Assembly (NCBI GenBank): GCA_020026155.1
Contig: JAHHQX010000001.1
Coordinates: 90,919 to 154,918 of the forward strand
Direction of reading: 5' to 3'
From: Actinobacillus sp.
GTDB taxonomy: Bacteria > Pseudomonadota > Gammaproteobacteria > Enterobacterales > Pasteurellaceae
Length of the DNA: 64,000 nt
Part shown: piece after piece, positions 42,687 through 52,800 of the stretch
Numbering within the stretch: the first letter of the stretch is position 1
Layout: each line of letters starts with the position of its first letter
Program-made: the position numbers and the translations under genes
The notes under the pieces: generated by a model
Database searches by the model: none
Told to the model about the DNA's origin: nothing
Seen by the model: the letters and a program-made list of their open reading frames with translations, nothing else

Positions 42687-43343
42687 ATGAGTCAATTAGC
42701 AATGAAAAAAATGGCAGCAGAGGCCGCATTAGCTTATGTTAAAGATGATTCTATTATTGGAGTAGGGAGTGGTTCTACTGTAAATTGTTTTATTGAGGCA
42801 TTGGCAACGATTAAACATAAAATTAAAGGGGCAGTTGCAGCTTCCAAAGCATCTGAACAATTATTAAGAAAGCAAGGGATTGAAGTTTTCTCAGCTAATG
42901 ATGTAACTGAATTAGATATTTATGTAGATGGTGCTGACGAAATTAATCCTCAAAAAATGATGATTAAAGGAGGCGGTGCTGCACTAACGCGTGAAAAAAT
43001 CGTCGCAGCTTTAGCTAAAACATTTATTTGCATTGTTGATCAAAGTAAACAAGTAGATGTATTAGGTTCAACATTTTCATTGCCGATTGAGGTTATTCCA
43101 ATGGCACGCTCACAAGTAGCACGCCAACTTGTCGGATTAGGTGGTTTTCCTATCTATCGTGAGGGCGTAGTGACCGATAATGGTAATGTGATTTTGGATA
43201 TTGCTAACTTTACGATCTTAGAGCCTATGGCAATGGAACAAACCCTGAATAATATTGCGGGTGTAGTAACGAATGGTATTTTTGCACTACGTGGTGCGGA
43301 TATCGTGATTGTGGGAACTCCAGAAGGAATTAAAACACTTTAA
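42687..43343 (+). CDS. rpiA: Ribose-5-phosphate isomerase A
   Basis: Interconverts ribose 5-phosphate and ribulose 5-phosphate. The 218-residue protein has the phosphate loop GVGSGSTVNCFIEAL, the acidic site DVTELDIYVDGADEI and KGGGAALTREKI with the catalytic Asp, Glu and Lys. AAGGAG lies before the ATG. It is monocistronic, with a terminator shared with dnaX. Confidence 0.97.
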   Translation: MSQLAMKKMAAEAALAYVKDDSIIGVGSGSTVNCFIEALATIKHKIKGAVAASKASEQLLRKQGIEVFSANDVTELDIYVDGADEINPQKMMIKGGGAALTREKIVAALAKTFICIVDQSKQVDVLGSTFSLPIEVIPMARSQVARQLVGLGGFPIYREGVVTDNGNVILDIANFTILEPMAMEQTLNNIAGVVTNGIFALRGADIVIVGTPEGIKTL

Positions 43344-43361
43344 TTCTATTTTTAACTAAGA

Positions 43362-43390
43362 AAGAAGCGGGAATTTCCCGCTTTTTTTAT
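43362..43390. terminator. Terminator between rpiA and dnaX
   Basis: AAGCGGGAA pairs with TTCCCGCTT followed by TTTTT; it serves rpiA and probably dnaX on the other strand. Confidence 0.9.
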
Positions 43391-43392
43391 GA

Positions 43393-45438
43393 TTAAACTG
43401 GACAGATACTATCAGTAATAAGCGTCGCATCAAATTCAGCTAATAATGTGGCTAATTTATTATCACTATGTAAATTTTTACGCGCTTCTTCACATAATTC
43501 TTCGTAAATTTTTGTACGATATTCATTCGGCGTTATCCACTGCGGATCCGTGCTTTCGGTGATAGAAAGAGAAATATCTTTTTTATAAAAATCACGTACA
43601 GCTTGTTGAAATGCTGAGAAGTATTTTTCTTTTAAATAAGATTTTTCTGGACGAATAATTAATTGAATATCTTTTTCAGTTTCCGTGATTTTGGCCGTAC
43701 TGAGCGCCATATCCTTTATGAAACCTTGAATTTTCATTTCTTCAATAGTGTTTGCCCAGGTATCTCTATTTGTTACTTCTTGGATAACACGTTTTTGCAG
43801 TTCTGGGGTAATGCGACGCGCTAATGCTTGCTTTATCTCTGAAAGTTTTGCGGTGCCAGATAAATCTTCTGCCATTTCTGGATTAATCCATTGCCAACGG
43901 TAATCTTCAGCTTGGACTGGTTTTTCTGCCTGAGCAGCTTCATTCACCTGCTTAGCTGATAGAGAAGCTTTTTTTGGTGCAATTGCAGGCACTGTCTTTG
44001 ATTGAGCTGTACTATTTTGGGCTTCATTCAAAGAACGGCGAAATGCGGACAATTCTGGAGTAGCTGATTTAGCTACGGATTTATTGTACGGTTGAGGCTT
44101 TTTTTTTTGCTCGTTAGCCAACTGATTCAATCTATTCATCATCTGCAAGGATGATAACGAACTGTCACTTGCTGTATTCGGCGTTGTATTGCCAGAATGA
44201 GATGGGGGAGTGGCCGTTGGTTGTTGAATAGGGGATGGTGTCGGCGATTCCATTCTTGATGCTACAGGAGTTTGCATAGCGGTAGCTGTAGCGACAGGCG
44301 CACTTTGTACTCCTTGCGGAACATCATTAAATTGGACATTCGCATAAAAATCAACTTGACTAAATTTAGGATGGAACGCCAATGCCCTTAAAAAGAGCAT
44401 TTCTATTGCCATACGCTGATTGGATGCATTTTTAATTTCATCTTTACCTTGTAAGAGAATTTGGTAAAAGAATTGAACATCTTGAGGCGCAATATTTTTG
44501 GCTAAGAATGAAAGTCGTTGTGTTTCATCCACGGATGTTTTAGGAAGAAATTGTAAAATGGCGATTTTATGTAAGTTTTCGACGACTGCTGAGATTAAGG
44601 CAAGCCAATCAACGCCATTATTGCCAGCCTCTTGAATTGCCTGCATAAGATCTTCACCATTTCCAGCTTGAAGAGCAGAAATAATAGCAAGCGGTTGATT
44701 GTCATCAAGTAGACCTAGCATATCTTTTACTACAGCATGTGTCACTTTTCCATCACCGACAGCAATAGCTTGGTCGGTCAGGCTTAAACTATCACGAATA
44801 CTTCCTTGAGCTGCGATGGCAAGATCATCCAATGCTAAAACTTCGTAAGGAATTTCTTCCGCTGTTAAGACATTTTGTAAATGTTGGCTGATTTCATCAG
44901 GTTGTAAGGCTTTAAGATTAAACTGCATACAACGTGATAAAATCGTAATAGGTAATTTTTGCGGATCGGTTGTCGCCAATAAGAATTTAACGTATTCAGG
45001 CGGCTCTTCTAATGTTTTGAGTAACGCATTAAAAGAATGGCGCGAGAGCATATGCACTTCATCAATGAGATAGACTTTATAACGACCTTGAGTGGGTTTA
45101 TATTGAACGTTATCAAGTAATTCACGCGTATCTTCAACTTTAGTACGAGATGCAGCATCAATTTCAATAAGATCAATAAAATTTCCATTCTCAATCGCAC
45201 GGCAATTCTCACAATGACCGCAAGGTTCAGCGGTTACGCCATTTTCGCAATTAAGACCTTTGGCAAAGAGGCGTGCAATGGATGTTTTCCCTACGCCTCG
45301 TGTACCAGAAAATAAATAAGCATGATGTAAACGGTTATCTTTTAAGCCATTAGAAAGGGCAGTGAGAACATGTTTTTGACCCACTACTTCAGAAAAAGTC
45401 TTCGGACGATATTTTCTTGCTAAAACTTGATAACTCAT
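43393..45438 (-). CDS. dnaX: DNA polymerase III subunits tau and gamma
   Basis: Clamp-loader ATPase of the replisome. The 681-residue tau has an AAA+ core (about 1-220) with Walker A GTRGVGKTS, zinc cysteines CENGVTAEPCGHCENC, Walker B LIDEVHML and the SRC arginine finger LSRCMQFNL. A collar domain, a Pro/Thr/Ser-rich linker (about 370-500) and C-terminal polymerase/DnaB-binding domains follow. An A10 run at codons 444-447 (CAA AAA AAA AAG) is a slippery site. A shift of -1 meets TAA after five codons (ASTVQ) and the other alternative frame meets TAG after eight, so both give a gamma-sized product of about 450 residues (E. coli gamma is 431). It lies 36 bases after apt. Confidence 0.96.
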   Translation of the reverse strand: MSYQVLARKYRPKTFSEVVGQKHVLTALSNGLKDNRLHHAYLFSGTRGVGKTSIARLFAKGLNCENGVTAEPCGHCENCRAIENGNFIDLIEIDAASRTKVEDTRELLDNVQYKPTQGRYKVYLIDEVHMLSRHSFNALLKTLEEPPEYVKFLLATTDPQKLPITILSRCMQFNLKALQPDEISQHLQNVLTAEEIPYEVLALDDLAIAAQGSIRDSLSLTDQAIAVGDGKVTHAVVKDMLGLLDDNQPLAIISALQAGNGEDLMQAIQEAGNNGVDWLALISAVVENLHKIAILQFLPKTSVDETQRLSFLAKNIAPQDVQFFYQILLQGKDEIKNASNQRMAIEMLFLRALAFHPKFSQVDFYANVQFNDVPQGVQSAPVATATAMQTPVASRMESPTPSPIQQPTATPPSHSGNTTPNTASDSSLSSLQMMNRLNQLANEQKKKPQPYNKSVAKSATPELSAFRRSLNEAQNSTAQSKTVPAIAPKKASLSAKQVNEAAQAEKPVQAEDYRWQWINPEMAEDLSGTAKLSEIKQALARRITPELQKRVIQEVTNRDTWANTIEEMKIQGFIKDMALSTAKITETEKDIQLIIRPEKSYLKEKYFSAFQQAVRDFYKKDISLSITESTDPQWITPNEYRTKIYEELCEEARKNLHSDNKLATLLAEFDATLITDSICPV
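44099..44108 (-). promoter_or_regulatory. A10 slippery tract in dnaX (tau/gamma switch)
   Basis: C, ten A, G on the coding strand. It is placed like the E. coli A AAA AAG frameshift signal, just before the linker ends. Both alternative frames terminate quickly, which fits programmed ribosomal frameshifting or transcriptional slippage producing gamma. Confidence 0.7.
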
Positions 45439-45474
45439 TATTTTCCTTATTTATTCTTGTTTATTATGAAAGGA

Positions 45475-46014
45475 TTAGTGTCCTGCAAAATCTACTAGGC
45501 AGAATGGAGTAACGCCCATTTCTTTAAGACGTTCTTCACCACCAAGATCAGGTAAGTTGATGATGAAAGCTGCATGTTTTACGTCACCTTTTAGTGCACG
45601 AACAAGTTTAATCGTTGCATCAACAGTACCACCAGTTGCAAGGAGATCGTCAATGATAAGAACATTGTCGCCTTCAACGATAGAATCAGTATGGATTTCT
45701 AATGTATCTTGACCGTATTCTAGCTCGTAAGATTGTGCAAGTGTTTCGCGTGGTAATTTACCTGGTTTACGCACTAATACGAATGGTAATCCAAGAGCTA
45801 AAGCAACAGGTGCACCGAAGATAAAACCACGACTTTCAGTACCGATTACTTTGGTAATCCCTTTATTTTTAAATTCTTCAGTAATGATATTGATACAAGC
45901 TTGGAAAGCTTCTGGGTTTTCTACTAAGCTTGTGATATCACGGAAAACGATCCCTGCTTTCGGATAATCAGGAATAGATTTAATTGATGATTTAATCAAT
46001 TCTAATTTGTTCAT
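45475..46014 (-). CDS. apt: Adenine phosphoribosyltransferase
   Basis: Salvages adenine to AMP with PRPP. The 179-residue protein has the PRPP-binding motif VLIIDDLLATGGT and the hood segment VLVRKPGKLPRETLAQSY. It precedes dnaX by 36 bases in the same direction, an arrangement also seen in E. coli (apt-dnaX). Confidence 0.97.
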   Translation of the reverse strand: MNKLELIKSSIKSIPDYPKAGIVFRDITSLVENPEAFQACINIITEEFKNKGITKVIGTESRGFIFGAPVALALGLPFVLVRKPGKLPRETLAQSYELEYGQDTLEIHTDSIVEGDNVLIIDDLLATGGTVDATIKLVRALKGDVKHAAFIINLPDLGGEERLKEMGVTPFCLVDFAGH

Positions 46015-46082
46015 GTTTATAACCTAATCGGTATTGTTAATTTAATAAAAAGCTTTAATGATTCTAGCACAAAAAATTTATG

Positions 46083-47036
46083 CTAACGATAAATATCTTC
46101 ACCATCTTTGCGTGTTTTTAGTAGACGTAATATCCAAACGTACTGTTCAGGGTTTGGGGTAACAAAATCTTCGATAATTTTGTTCATTGCGCGAGCAGCT
46201 TGTTCAGGTTCGTCTGTAAGTTCTAATGCTGGGCGGATATCCACAATATATTTTCCTTTTTCCGCATCATAGCTAGGGAACATTGGGATAACGACGGCTT
46301 TAGCAAATTTTGCCATTTTATTTAAACCAGGCAATGTTGCTTTATAAGTCGCGAAGAAATCTACATAGACACTTAATTCTTCACCGTGATCTTCATCAGG
46401 TAAATAATAGCCAGCTTCACCATTACGAACTTCTTTTAAAAATGGCTTAATTCCATTCTGACGTGCGTGGGGCATAGTCCCGAAACGTGAACGCACACCC
46501 GTCCATAGCCAATCAACCAGTGGGTTGCGGTGAGGATTATACATAGCAGTACCTTGTAAGCCGAAACAACGCAGTAAAATCCCCGCTGTATCAATTGCCC
46601 AGCCGTGTGGTACCATCAAAATAATATTTTTACCAGCATCACGAGCTTGTTGAATATTTTCCCAACCTCGTAGTTCACAACGGTTTCTAAGATGTGCTTT
46701 AGAGAAAATTGCACTTTCACCGATACCTAACATAACTTGAGTGACGACAATAAACATCTTATCGATCACTTCTTCACGTTGCTGTTCGCTCCATTCTGGA
46801 AAACATTGCTGTAAGTTCACACGAGCACGACGGCGTTGTTTTTTCGCTTTATTGCCAATAATAACGCCAAGTTTCGCAGCAAATTTATCACGTAGGCGGA
46901 AAGGTATTAGCCCTAAAATAAGCAAGCAAAAAACACCTAACCAAACGCCCCAATATTGAGGCAATAAAAAAGACCAACGCCATTGGGGTTGATACCCCAC
47001 ACGCGCGGTTAAACGAGTATTATTCTGATTTTCCAT
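46083..47036 (-). CDS. lpxM: Lipid A late acyltransferase (LpxM/MsbB)
   Basis: Adds a secondary acyl chain to lipid A at the inner membrane. The 317-residue protein has one N-terminal helix (about 22-48) and the HX4D-type catalytic box HGWAID. The overall match is to the MsbB branch (YYLPDEDHGEELSVYVDFFATYKATLPGL). It ends a run mepA-TSUP-lpxM with gaps of about 10 bases and is followed by apt after 68 bases. Confidence 0.94.
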   Translation of the reverse strand: MENQNNTRLTARVGYQPQWRWSFLLPQYWGVWLGVFCLLILGLIPFRLRDKFAAKLGVIIGNKAKKQRRRARVNLQQCFPEWSEQQREEVIDKMFIVVTQVMLGIGESAIFSKAHLRNRCELRGWENIQQARDAGKNIILMVPHGWAIDTAGILLRCFGLQGTAMYNPHRNPLVDWLWTGVRSRFGTMPHARQNGIKPFLKEVRNGEAGYYLPDEDHGEELSVYVDFFATYKATLPGLNKMAKFAKAVVIPMFPSYDAEKGKYIVDIRPALELTDEPEQAARAMNKIIEDFVTPNPEQYVWILRLLKTRKDGEDIYR

Positions 47037-47046
47037 TGATAATTAA

Positions 47047-47829
47047 TTATAAAATATGTGATAAGTGATTAAACCAACCCTGATCATAAACTATTTTTAA
47101 GGTTAAGAGAAAGGACATTATTACCACAAGCGGTCGAATAAAGGTTTGACCTTTATTAACAACAACTTTTGCACCTAGACGCGCACCAATTAATTGTCCA
47201 GCAAGCATGGTAAAGCCGAGAGGGAAGTAGACTTCCTTTCCTACAATAAAACAGCAAAGAGAAGCAAAACTTGAAGCAAAGTTCAATACTTTTGCGTATG
47301 CTGTGGCTTTAGAAATAGAAAAACCGAGGAGAGTAATGAAAGCTAAACAAAGCATAGAGCCAGAGCCTGCACCAAATAGCCCATCATAAGAACCAATTGT
47401 TAAACTCACAGAAAATGCGAAAGTAACATAGGAAATTCGGCGTTGTGAAGTTTGCTGACCAATATTCGGCGTAAAGAGGAAATAGAGACCGATAATAAAG
47501 GTGAGAAATGGTAATAAATTTTTAAGAATGTCCGCATGGATTACTTGTACCAACGTTGCGCCACAAATACCGCCGAGGAACGACATAAGGACGATTAATT
47601 TGATATCACGTAATTCAATCATGCCAGAACGATAAAAGTAAAAGCTGGCTGAAAATGCGCCAGCAGTGGATTGAAGTTTATTCGTACCAAGCACCATTGA
47701 TGGGGGAAGACCCGCCATAAATAGTGCAGGGATTGTGATAAGACCACCGCCGCCAGCCATTGCATCTAGAAAGCCAGCAAAGCATGCGACGAAGAATAAA
47801 ATAACAAAAATTTCTATACCGAATGACAT
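47047..47829 (-). CDS. TSUP-family sulfite/sulfonate-type permease (YfcA-like)
   Basis: A 260-residue inner-membrane protein with about eight helices and the TSUP (TauE/SafE) repeats, MAGGGGLITIPALFMAGLPP at the front and DGLFGAGSGSM in the second half. The YfcA subgroup has this length. The substrate is unknown; related proteins export sulfur compounds. It lies between mepA (8-base gap) and lpxM (10-base gap), a neighbourhood shared with H. influenzae. Confidence 0.9.
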   Translation of the reverse strand: MSFGIEIFVILFFVACFAGFLDAMAGGGGLITIPALFMAGLPPSMVLGTNKLQSTAGAFSASFYFYRSGMIELRDIKLIVLMSFLGGICGATLVQVIHADILKNLLPFLTFIIGLYFLFTPNIGQQTSQRRISYVTFAFSVSLTIGSYDGLFGAGSGSMLCLAFITLLGFSISKATAYAKVLNFASSFASLCCFIVGKEVYFPLGFTMLAGQLIGARLGAKVVVNKGQTFIRPLVVIMSFLLTLKIVYDQGWFNHLSHIL

Positions 47830-47837
47830 TCTTTCAC

Positions 47838-48728
47838 CTAAGGAGTTTTCTTCAATTGTTCAATTTTTTTTGCCTGTTCATCAAGTAATAACTGACAAAG
47901 TGGTGGCGGTGGTGGAATCACCACAGGTTTTGGTTTTACGGGTTTTGTTGGTTTTGGTTTCGGTTTTAGCCAAGCATAAAGGCTTTGATCACACCCATCG
48001 CCGACAGGAATTGCGGCTTGATTATGACAATACTGCGCACCTTTTGGACAACTTAAACGCACGTGAAAATGCGAGTTATGTCCATACCATGGACGGATTT
48101 TATGTAACCATTTGCGATCGCCTTTTACAGTTTGACAAAGGTGAACTTTAATCAATGGATTAACAAAAATACGTGCGACATGTGGATCACTCGCAGCAAG
48201 CTTGAGTAAAGTTTCCTGCTGGTTTGTCCAATCTGCAGTCATGGTTTTTGTTGTGGGGTTTGCCATTAAATTAGCGAGCCCTGTTGAGTGATACGCCTGT
48301 TTAGCTGATAATTTACCCATTCTAAACCAAATATCCACATCTAAACCCATTTGATGGCTATGGTGACCATCAACAAAACGTCCTCCTGCTGGCATTGCCA
48401 CATCGCTGATTAACATGGCAGGCAAATGAGCAGCATGAAGTTTTTTACCAAGGTTTTGTAGGTATTGTAACATTTCTGGATGCGCATAATAACGATTTTT
48501 TTCTTGGCGAACGACTTGATAGCCCACACCATTAAAAGGAACCTTTTCACCCCCAATTAAGCAACCATTCGTATAGTTACCGATAGGATTTGGTTTTCCT
48601 GCAACAGGGGTTTTGAAATTAAGCCATTCTGCGGGTGAATACGATGCGAATGCATTTTCTGTCGATAATGCCAAAATAATGCACGCCCCGAATTTCGAAA
48701 AATTTTTTAAAGAATGCCAAGTTTGCAT
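47838..48728 (-). CDS. mepA: Penicillin-insensitive murein DD-endopeptidase MepA
   Basis: A periplasmic LAS-type zinc endopeptidase that cleaves D-Ala-mDAP cross-links. The start chosen is the ATG at 48728 (MQTWHSLKNF), which opens a signal peptide ending ENAFA (about residue 28); the frame extends further into aroC but that part is not signal-like. Catalytic residues are in GGRFVDGHHSHQMGLDVDIW and in YGHNSHFHVRL. The 296-residue product ends in a Pro/Lys-rich tail (KPKPTKPVKPKPVVIPPPPP). Its signal-peptide codons contain one copy of the dispersed motif. Confidence 0.93.
   Translation of the reverse strand: MQTWHSLKNFSKFGACIILALSTENAFASYSPAEWLNFKTPVAGKPNPIGNYTNGCLIGGEKVPFNGVGYQVVRQEKNRYYAHPEMLQYLQNLGKKLHAAHLPAMLISDVAMPAGGRFVDGHHSHQMGLDVDIWFRMGKLSAKQAYHSTGLANLMANPTTKTMTADWTNQQETLLKLAASDPHVARIFVNPLIKVHLCQTVKGDRKWLHKIRPWYGHNSHFHVRLSCPKGAQYCHNQAAIPVGDGCDQSLYAWLKPKPKPTKPVKPKPVVIPPPPPLCQLLLDEQAKKIEQLKKTP
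48682..48710. repeat. Dispersed motif, copy 9, inside the mepA signal peptide
   Basis: CACGCC, CCGAATTTC, GA, AAAATTTTTT on the plus strand. On the mepA strand it encodes SLKNFSKFGAC. A single arm in coding DNA. Confidence 0.8.
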
Positions 48729-48744
48729 AATACAACCTAAACTT

Positions 48745-49821
48745 TTACAAGCATTGTGCTTTATAACGTAAAAAATGATCCATGAGCACAATCGCCATCA
48801 TTGCTTCCGCAATAGGGACAGCGCGTATACCGACGCAAGGATCGTGTCTACCTTTGGTGACAATTTCGCAATTTTCATTGGCGAGGTTAATTGTCTGACC
48901 GGGAATTTTAATACTAGAAGTAGGTTTTAGCGAGATGCTTGCAAGGATAGGTTGCCCTGTACTAATTCCTGCTAAAATACCACCTGCGTGATTAGAAAGA
49001 AAACCTTGTTGAGTCATTTCATCACGATGTTGTGAGCCTCTTTGCTGGACGATATCAATGCCATCGCCAATTTCAACCGCCTTTACGGCATTGATAGACA
49101 TCAATGCGTAGGCAAGTTCAGCATCCAGTCGATCGAAAACAGGTTCACCTAAGCCCACAGGTACACCTGTTGCGACAAGTTGAATTTTTGCACCGACCGA
49201 GTCGCCGGATTTTTTCAATTCTCTAATTAAAGATTCATAGGCTTCTGCGGTTTTTTCATCAGGTGCAAAAAAAGGATTTTGATTAATGTACTGCCAAGTT
49301 TCAAAATCATTGTAGTCGAGGTGGGGGGCTTTGATATTTCCCATTTGACTTAAATACCCACGGATTTCGATACCAAGAATTTCACGTAAATATTTTTTCG
49401 CAATGGCACCTGCCGCGACACGAATGGCGGTTTCACGTGCAGAAGAACGACCACCTCCACGATAATCACGGATACCATATTTTTTTTGATAGGTAAAATC
49501 ACCATGGCCTGGACGAAATTTATCCTGAATTTCGCTATAGTCTTTAGAACGTTGATCTTCATTTTTGATCAACAATCCGATACTTGTGCCCGTTGTTTTT
49601 CCTTCAAAAATACCCGATAGAATTTGAATCTCATCCGCTTCTCGGCGTGCCGTTGTAAAAGGAGAATTGCCCGGTTTACGGCGATCGAGTTCGACTTGAA
49701 TATCCGCTTCACAGAGGGGAAAATTAGGTGGCATTCCATCCACGACACCGCCTAATGCGATGCCATGCGATTCACCAAAAGTCGTGAGCTTAAATAATTG
49801 CCCGATACTATTTCCTGCCAT
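48745..49821 (-). CDS. aroC: Chorismate synthase
   Basis: Last step of the shikimate pathway, FMN-dependent. The 358-residue protein shows MAGNSIGQLFKLTTFGESHG, the FMN loop YRGGGRSSARETA and the C-terminal RHDPCVGIRAVPIAEAM. It lies 10 bases after mscK and 16 before mepA in a long co-directional block. Confidence 0.97.
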   Translation of the reverse strand: MAGNSIGQLFKLTTFGESHGIALGGVVDGMPPNFPLCEADIQVELDRRKPGNSPFTTARREADEIQILSGIFEGKTTGTSIGLLIKNEDQRSKDYSEIQDKFRPGHGDFTYQKKYGIRDYRGGGRSSARETAIRVAAGAIAKKYLREILGIEIRGYLSQMGNIKAPHLDYNDFETWQYINQNPFFAPDEKTAEAYESLIRELKKSGDSVGAKIQLVATGVPVGLGEPVFDRLDAELAYALMSINAVKAVEIGDGIDIVQQRGSQHRDEMTQQGFLSNHAGGILAGISTGQPILASISLKPTSSIKIPGQTINLANENCEIVTKGRHDPCVGIRAVPIAEAMMAIVLMDHFLRYKAQCL

Positions 49822-49831
49822 ATAAAAGTCC

Positions 49832-52800
49832 TTATTTAGTTGGCATTTGTGTTGATTTAGATTGGCTGCCTTCCTGCATTAAATCATAGGTTGCCACTTT
49901 GATCTCTTCATTACTTTGGGTATTTTTTATATAAACATCCAATTGGTTGAATGCAATATCGATATTGTGTTGTGCAAATAAGGCATTAATACGATGGTTA
50001 ATATAATCAATGCTCTTATTACGGTGACCAATGTCGTTTACATAAACTCTGAGTTCATGATCAAGCGTACTTGCACCAAAGGTCATAAAATACACAGTTG
50101 GTTTCGGATCTTTTAGTGCATATGGACATTCGTCAGCAATTTGTAATAGGAGTCTTTTTACCAGATCGAGATCGGAGCCGTAGGCTACCCCGATAAAGAC
50201 TTTTACGCGAGTAATGGAGTTTGAAAGCGCCCAGTTTACAATGCGTTCAGTCACAAATGCTTTATTTGGGACAATAATTTCCTTACGGTCAAAATCAACG
50301 AGGGTAGTTGAACGAATACGAATACGCGATACGGTACCAGAGAAATTACCAATAGTAATCACATCCCCGACGCGGACAGGTCGCTCAAAAAGAATAATTA
50401 AACCAGAAACGAAGTTTGCAAAGATTTCTTGTAAACCAAAACCTAGCCCCACTGATAAGGCTGCAAATAACCATTGCAATTTATTCCAAGATAAGCCTAA
50501 GGTTGCGAACGCTAACGCTGCCCCCATTGCGAAAATGAAATAGGTCGATAATGTTGTGATCGTATAAGGCGTGCCTTGAGAGAATTTAACATGCGTAAAT
50601 AGCAAGACTTCCAAAACACCGGGGAGATTTCGGATAAGGGCATAAGTGGTAAGCACAATAATAAGCGCCACAATTAAATTCCACAGGGTAACGGCTTGAG
50701 CAACAGGGCCAGTTGGCGTCATGGTAGTATGTTGCCAGAGATTAATGCTTTCCAAATAGTAGGCAACTGTAACGAGATCAGACCAAACCCAATATAAAAG
50801 AGCGAGGAGAGTGAGGAATAAACCAATATTTACTACTCGTAAAACTTGTGCCTTAATTTTCGAAACAGCAAGCACTTCGTCTTCTGCCATTTGTGCTTGA
50901 ATAAAACTTTCATCATCTGCTGGTAAATTCGTATTACTTTCGCCTTCTTGCTGTAATTTTTCTTGTTTTTCTAATAAACGACGATATGAAAGATGGCGTG
51001 AAAAAACAAGCATAGCGCGGTAAGTCACGTCACGTAAGATGCTCCAAGATCCAAGGACAAAATAAGAGATAATCAAGTGGTGCATCAAGTTAAGTGCCGT
51101 GTAGTAATATCCTAAAACAATGAGGATAATTAAACCAATAGGCGCTAAATAGGAAATGATCGCAATAATTTTAAATAAGAAGGTGAGATTACCTTCAGAA
51201 TCAGAAGAAATTGATTCGTAAAGATGTAATGCTTTATTGATTTTTGGGGTGCAATAAAACAATGAGAAAATTAAGATAACAATTGTTGCAAATTGCCCAA
51301 TTACATCATTATTCACCCCACCTTCCAAATGTGTAAAGATAGAGGCATTAATCCATAAATAGCTGACAATAATGAAACTTTTTAGAAAACGGGTAAAAGC
51401 TTCTAAATTATTTTTTTGTAAACCAAAATGACGATAACCAATACTGTATGGATCAGGGGATAAAATACGTAATGTTGTGGCAAAGAAAAGCCAATAAAGA
51501 CTCATTTTCGTTGCCCAAACCCACACATATACAGGGTTTTCAAAGAAGAAAGTTGACCCAAGAATAAGGACCGCTAATAAGAAAAAGGTACTTGGTAATG
51601 ATAAAATAATTGTCCAAATGATCGCTTCAGGCGTAAAACGTTGACGATCTTTTTTCAGTGTATTGACGCAGTTATTAATATGACGTAATCGAGCATTAAT
51701 CGTTTTACGCTGCCATTCAATTAAAAAGCCGATAAAAGATAAAATAATACTGATAGCCGTGGCAGGAATAATATAAAAATGCCAGCCAGTGAAGTTTAAT
51801 GCTTTATAAATGCTATGAAGCTCAATTTGTAATTTTGGAAGAAAATTAGCAAACCAAGTGGTATTCATTGTTGGATTGCTTTTTACCCAGAAACTTTGTA
51901 ACTGGAGCTTATTTTGTAATGCATCACTAATAGAAATTACTTGTTTTTGATTTAATTCTACATTGATGGCTAAATTAAGCTGGTTATTAAGCAATTCAAT
52001 TTCATTAGAAATAAGGCGATAACGCTCTTGCAAAATCGGAACAAGTTGTTGACGTTCTTCATCGGAAATAGGTTTATCACTATTTGAAGCGAGCTTATCA
52101 ATAAAACCATTAACATCATACAAATTATCGCGTGTTTCCGTCAGATCAAAAATTTTGATACGAAGGGAAGTAATTTGTTTTGATAATCCGTTGATGAGCG
52201 TATCTTCAGGGAGTAATTGTTTTTGTTTATTAATAATACGCGACAAAACTAATGTTCCCTGCAGCGCACTGATTTGCTCATTAATATTGCGCTCTGTCTG
52301 TTTTAAGTTATTTAAAACAGCTGTGATGCGTAGATTATCTTGCGTGAGATTATTTAAACTCGTTGTTTGCTTAATCAATTCTTGGCTGATGGCTAAGTTC
52401 ATTGATTGTTGTTTTAAAACCAGTGGAGAGACATCTTTGTCTTTTTGCTGAGCCTGTTTTAACTGTTCCGCTTGTTGTTGCGTTTCTTCTAATTTTTTCT
52501 TATTGATAAGCTCTTGTAGCGTACTTTGTTTAAGCTGGAGCTGTTGTTGTTCAATATTTTTTTCTTCAAGTTGAACAGAATAGAGGGATAATAAGCTACT
52601 ATCGCCTTGTAAGAGATTTTGATTGTAACTATTTTGTAATTTAATGAGTGCAAGTTGAAGTGTTAACTTCATTTTCTCTGAATTAGAAATCCCATCACTA
52701 AATAATGATTTTTCTAGTTTTTGAGATTGAATAAGATTATCACTCAAAAATTTTTGCGATTTTTCGGGCGTGGCACGCTGATTCACAAGTTGTGAATTAA

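Noticed and set aside
47735..48151. A 138-codon plus-strand open frame across the mepA 3' end and the TSUP gene
   Set aside because: It lies antisense to two well-supported genes, has no ribosome site and its composition reflects the reverse of their codons.
48729..48791. An N-terminal extension of mepA into aroC
   Set aside because: It would bury the signal peptide and overlap aroC codons; the ATG at 48728 gives a normal leader.
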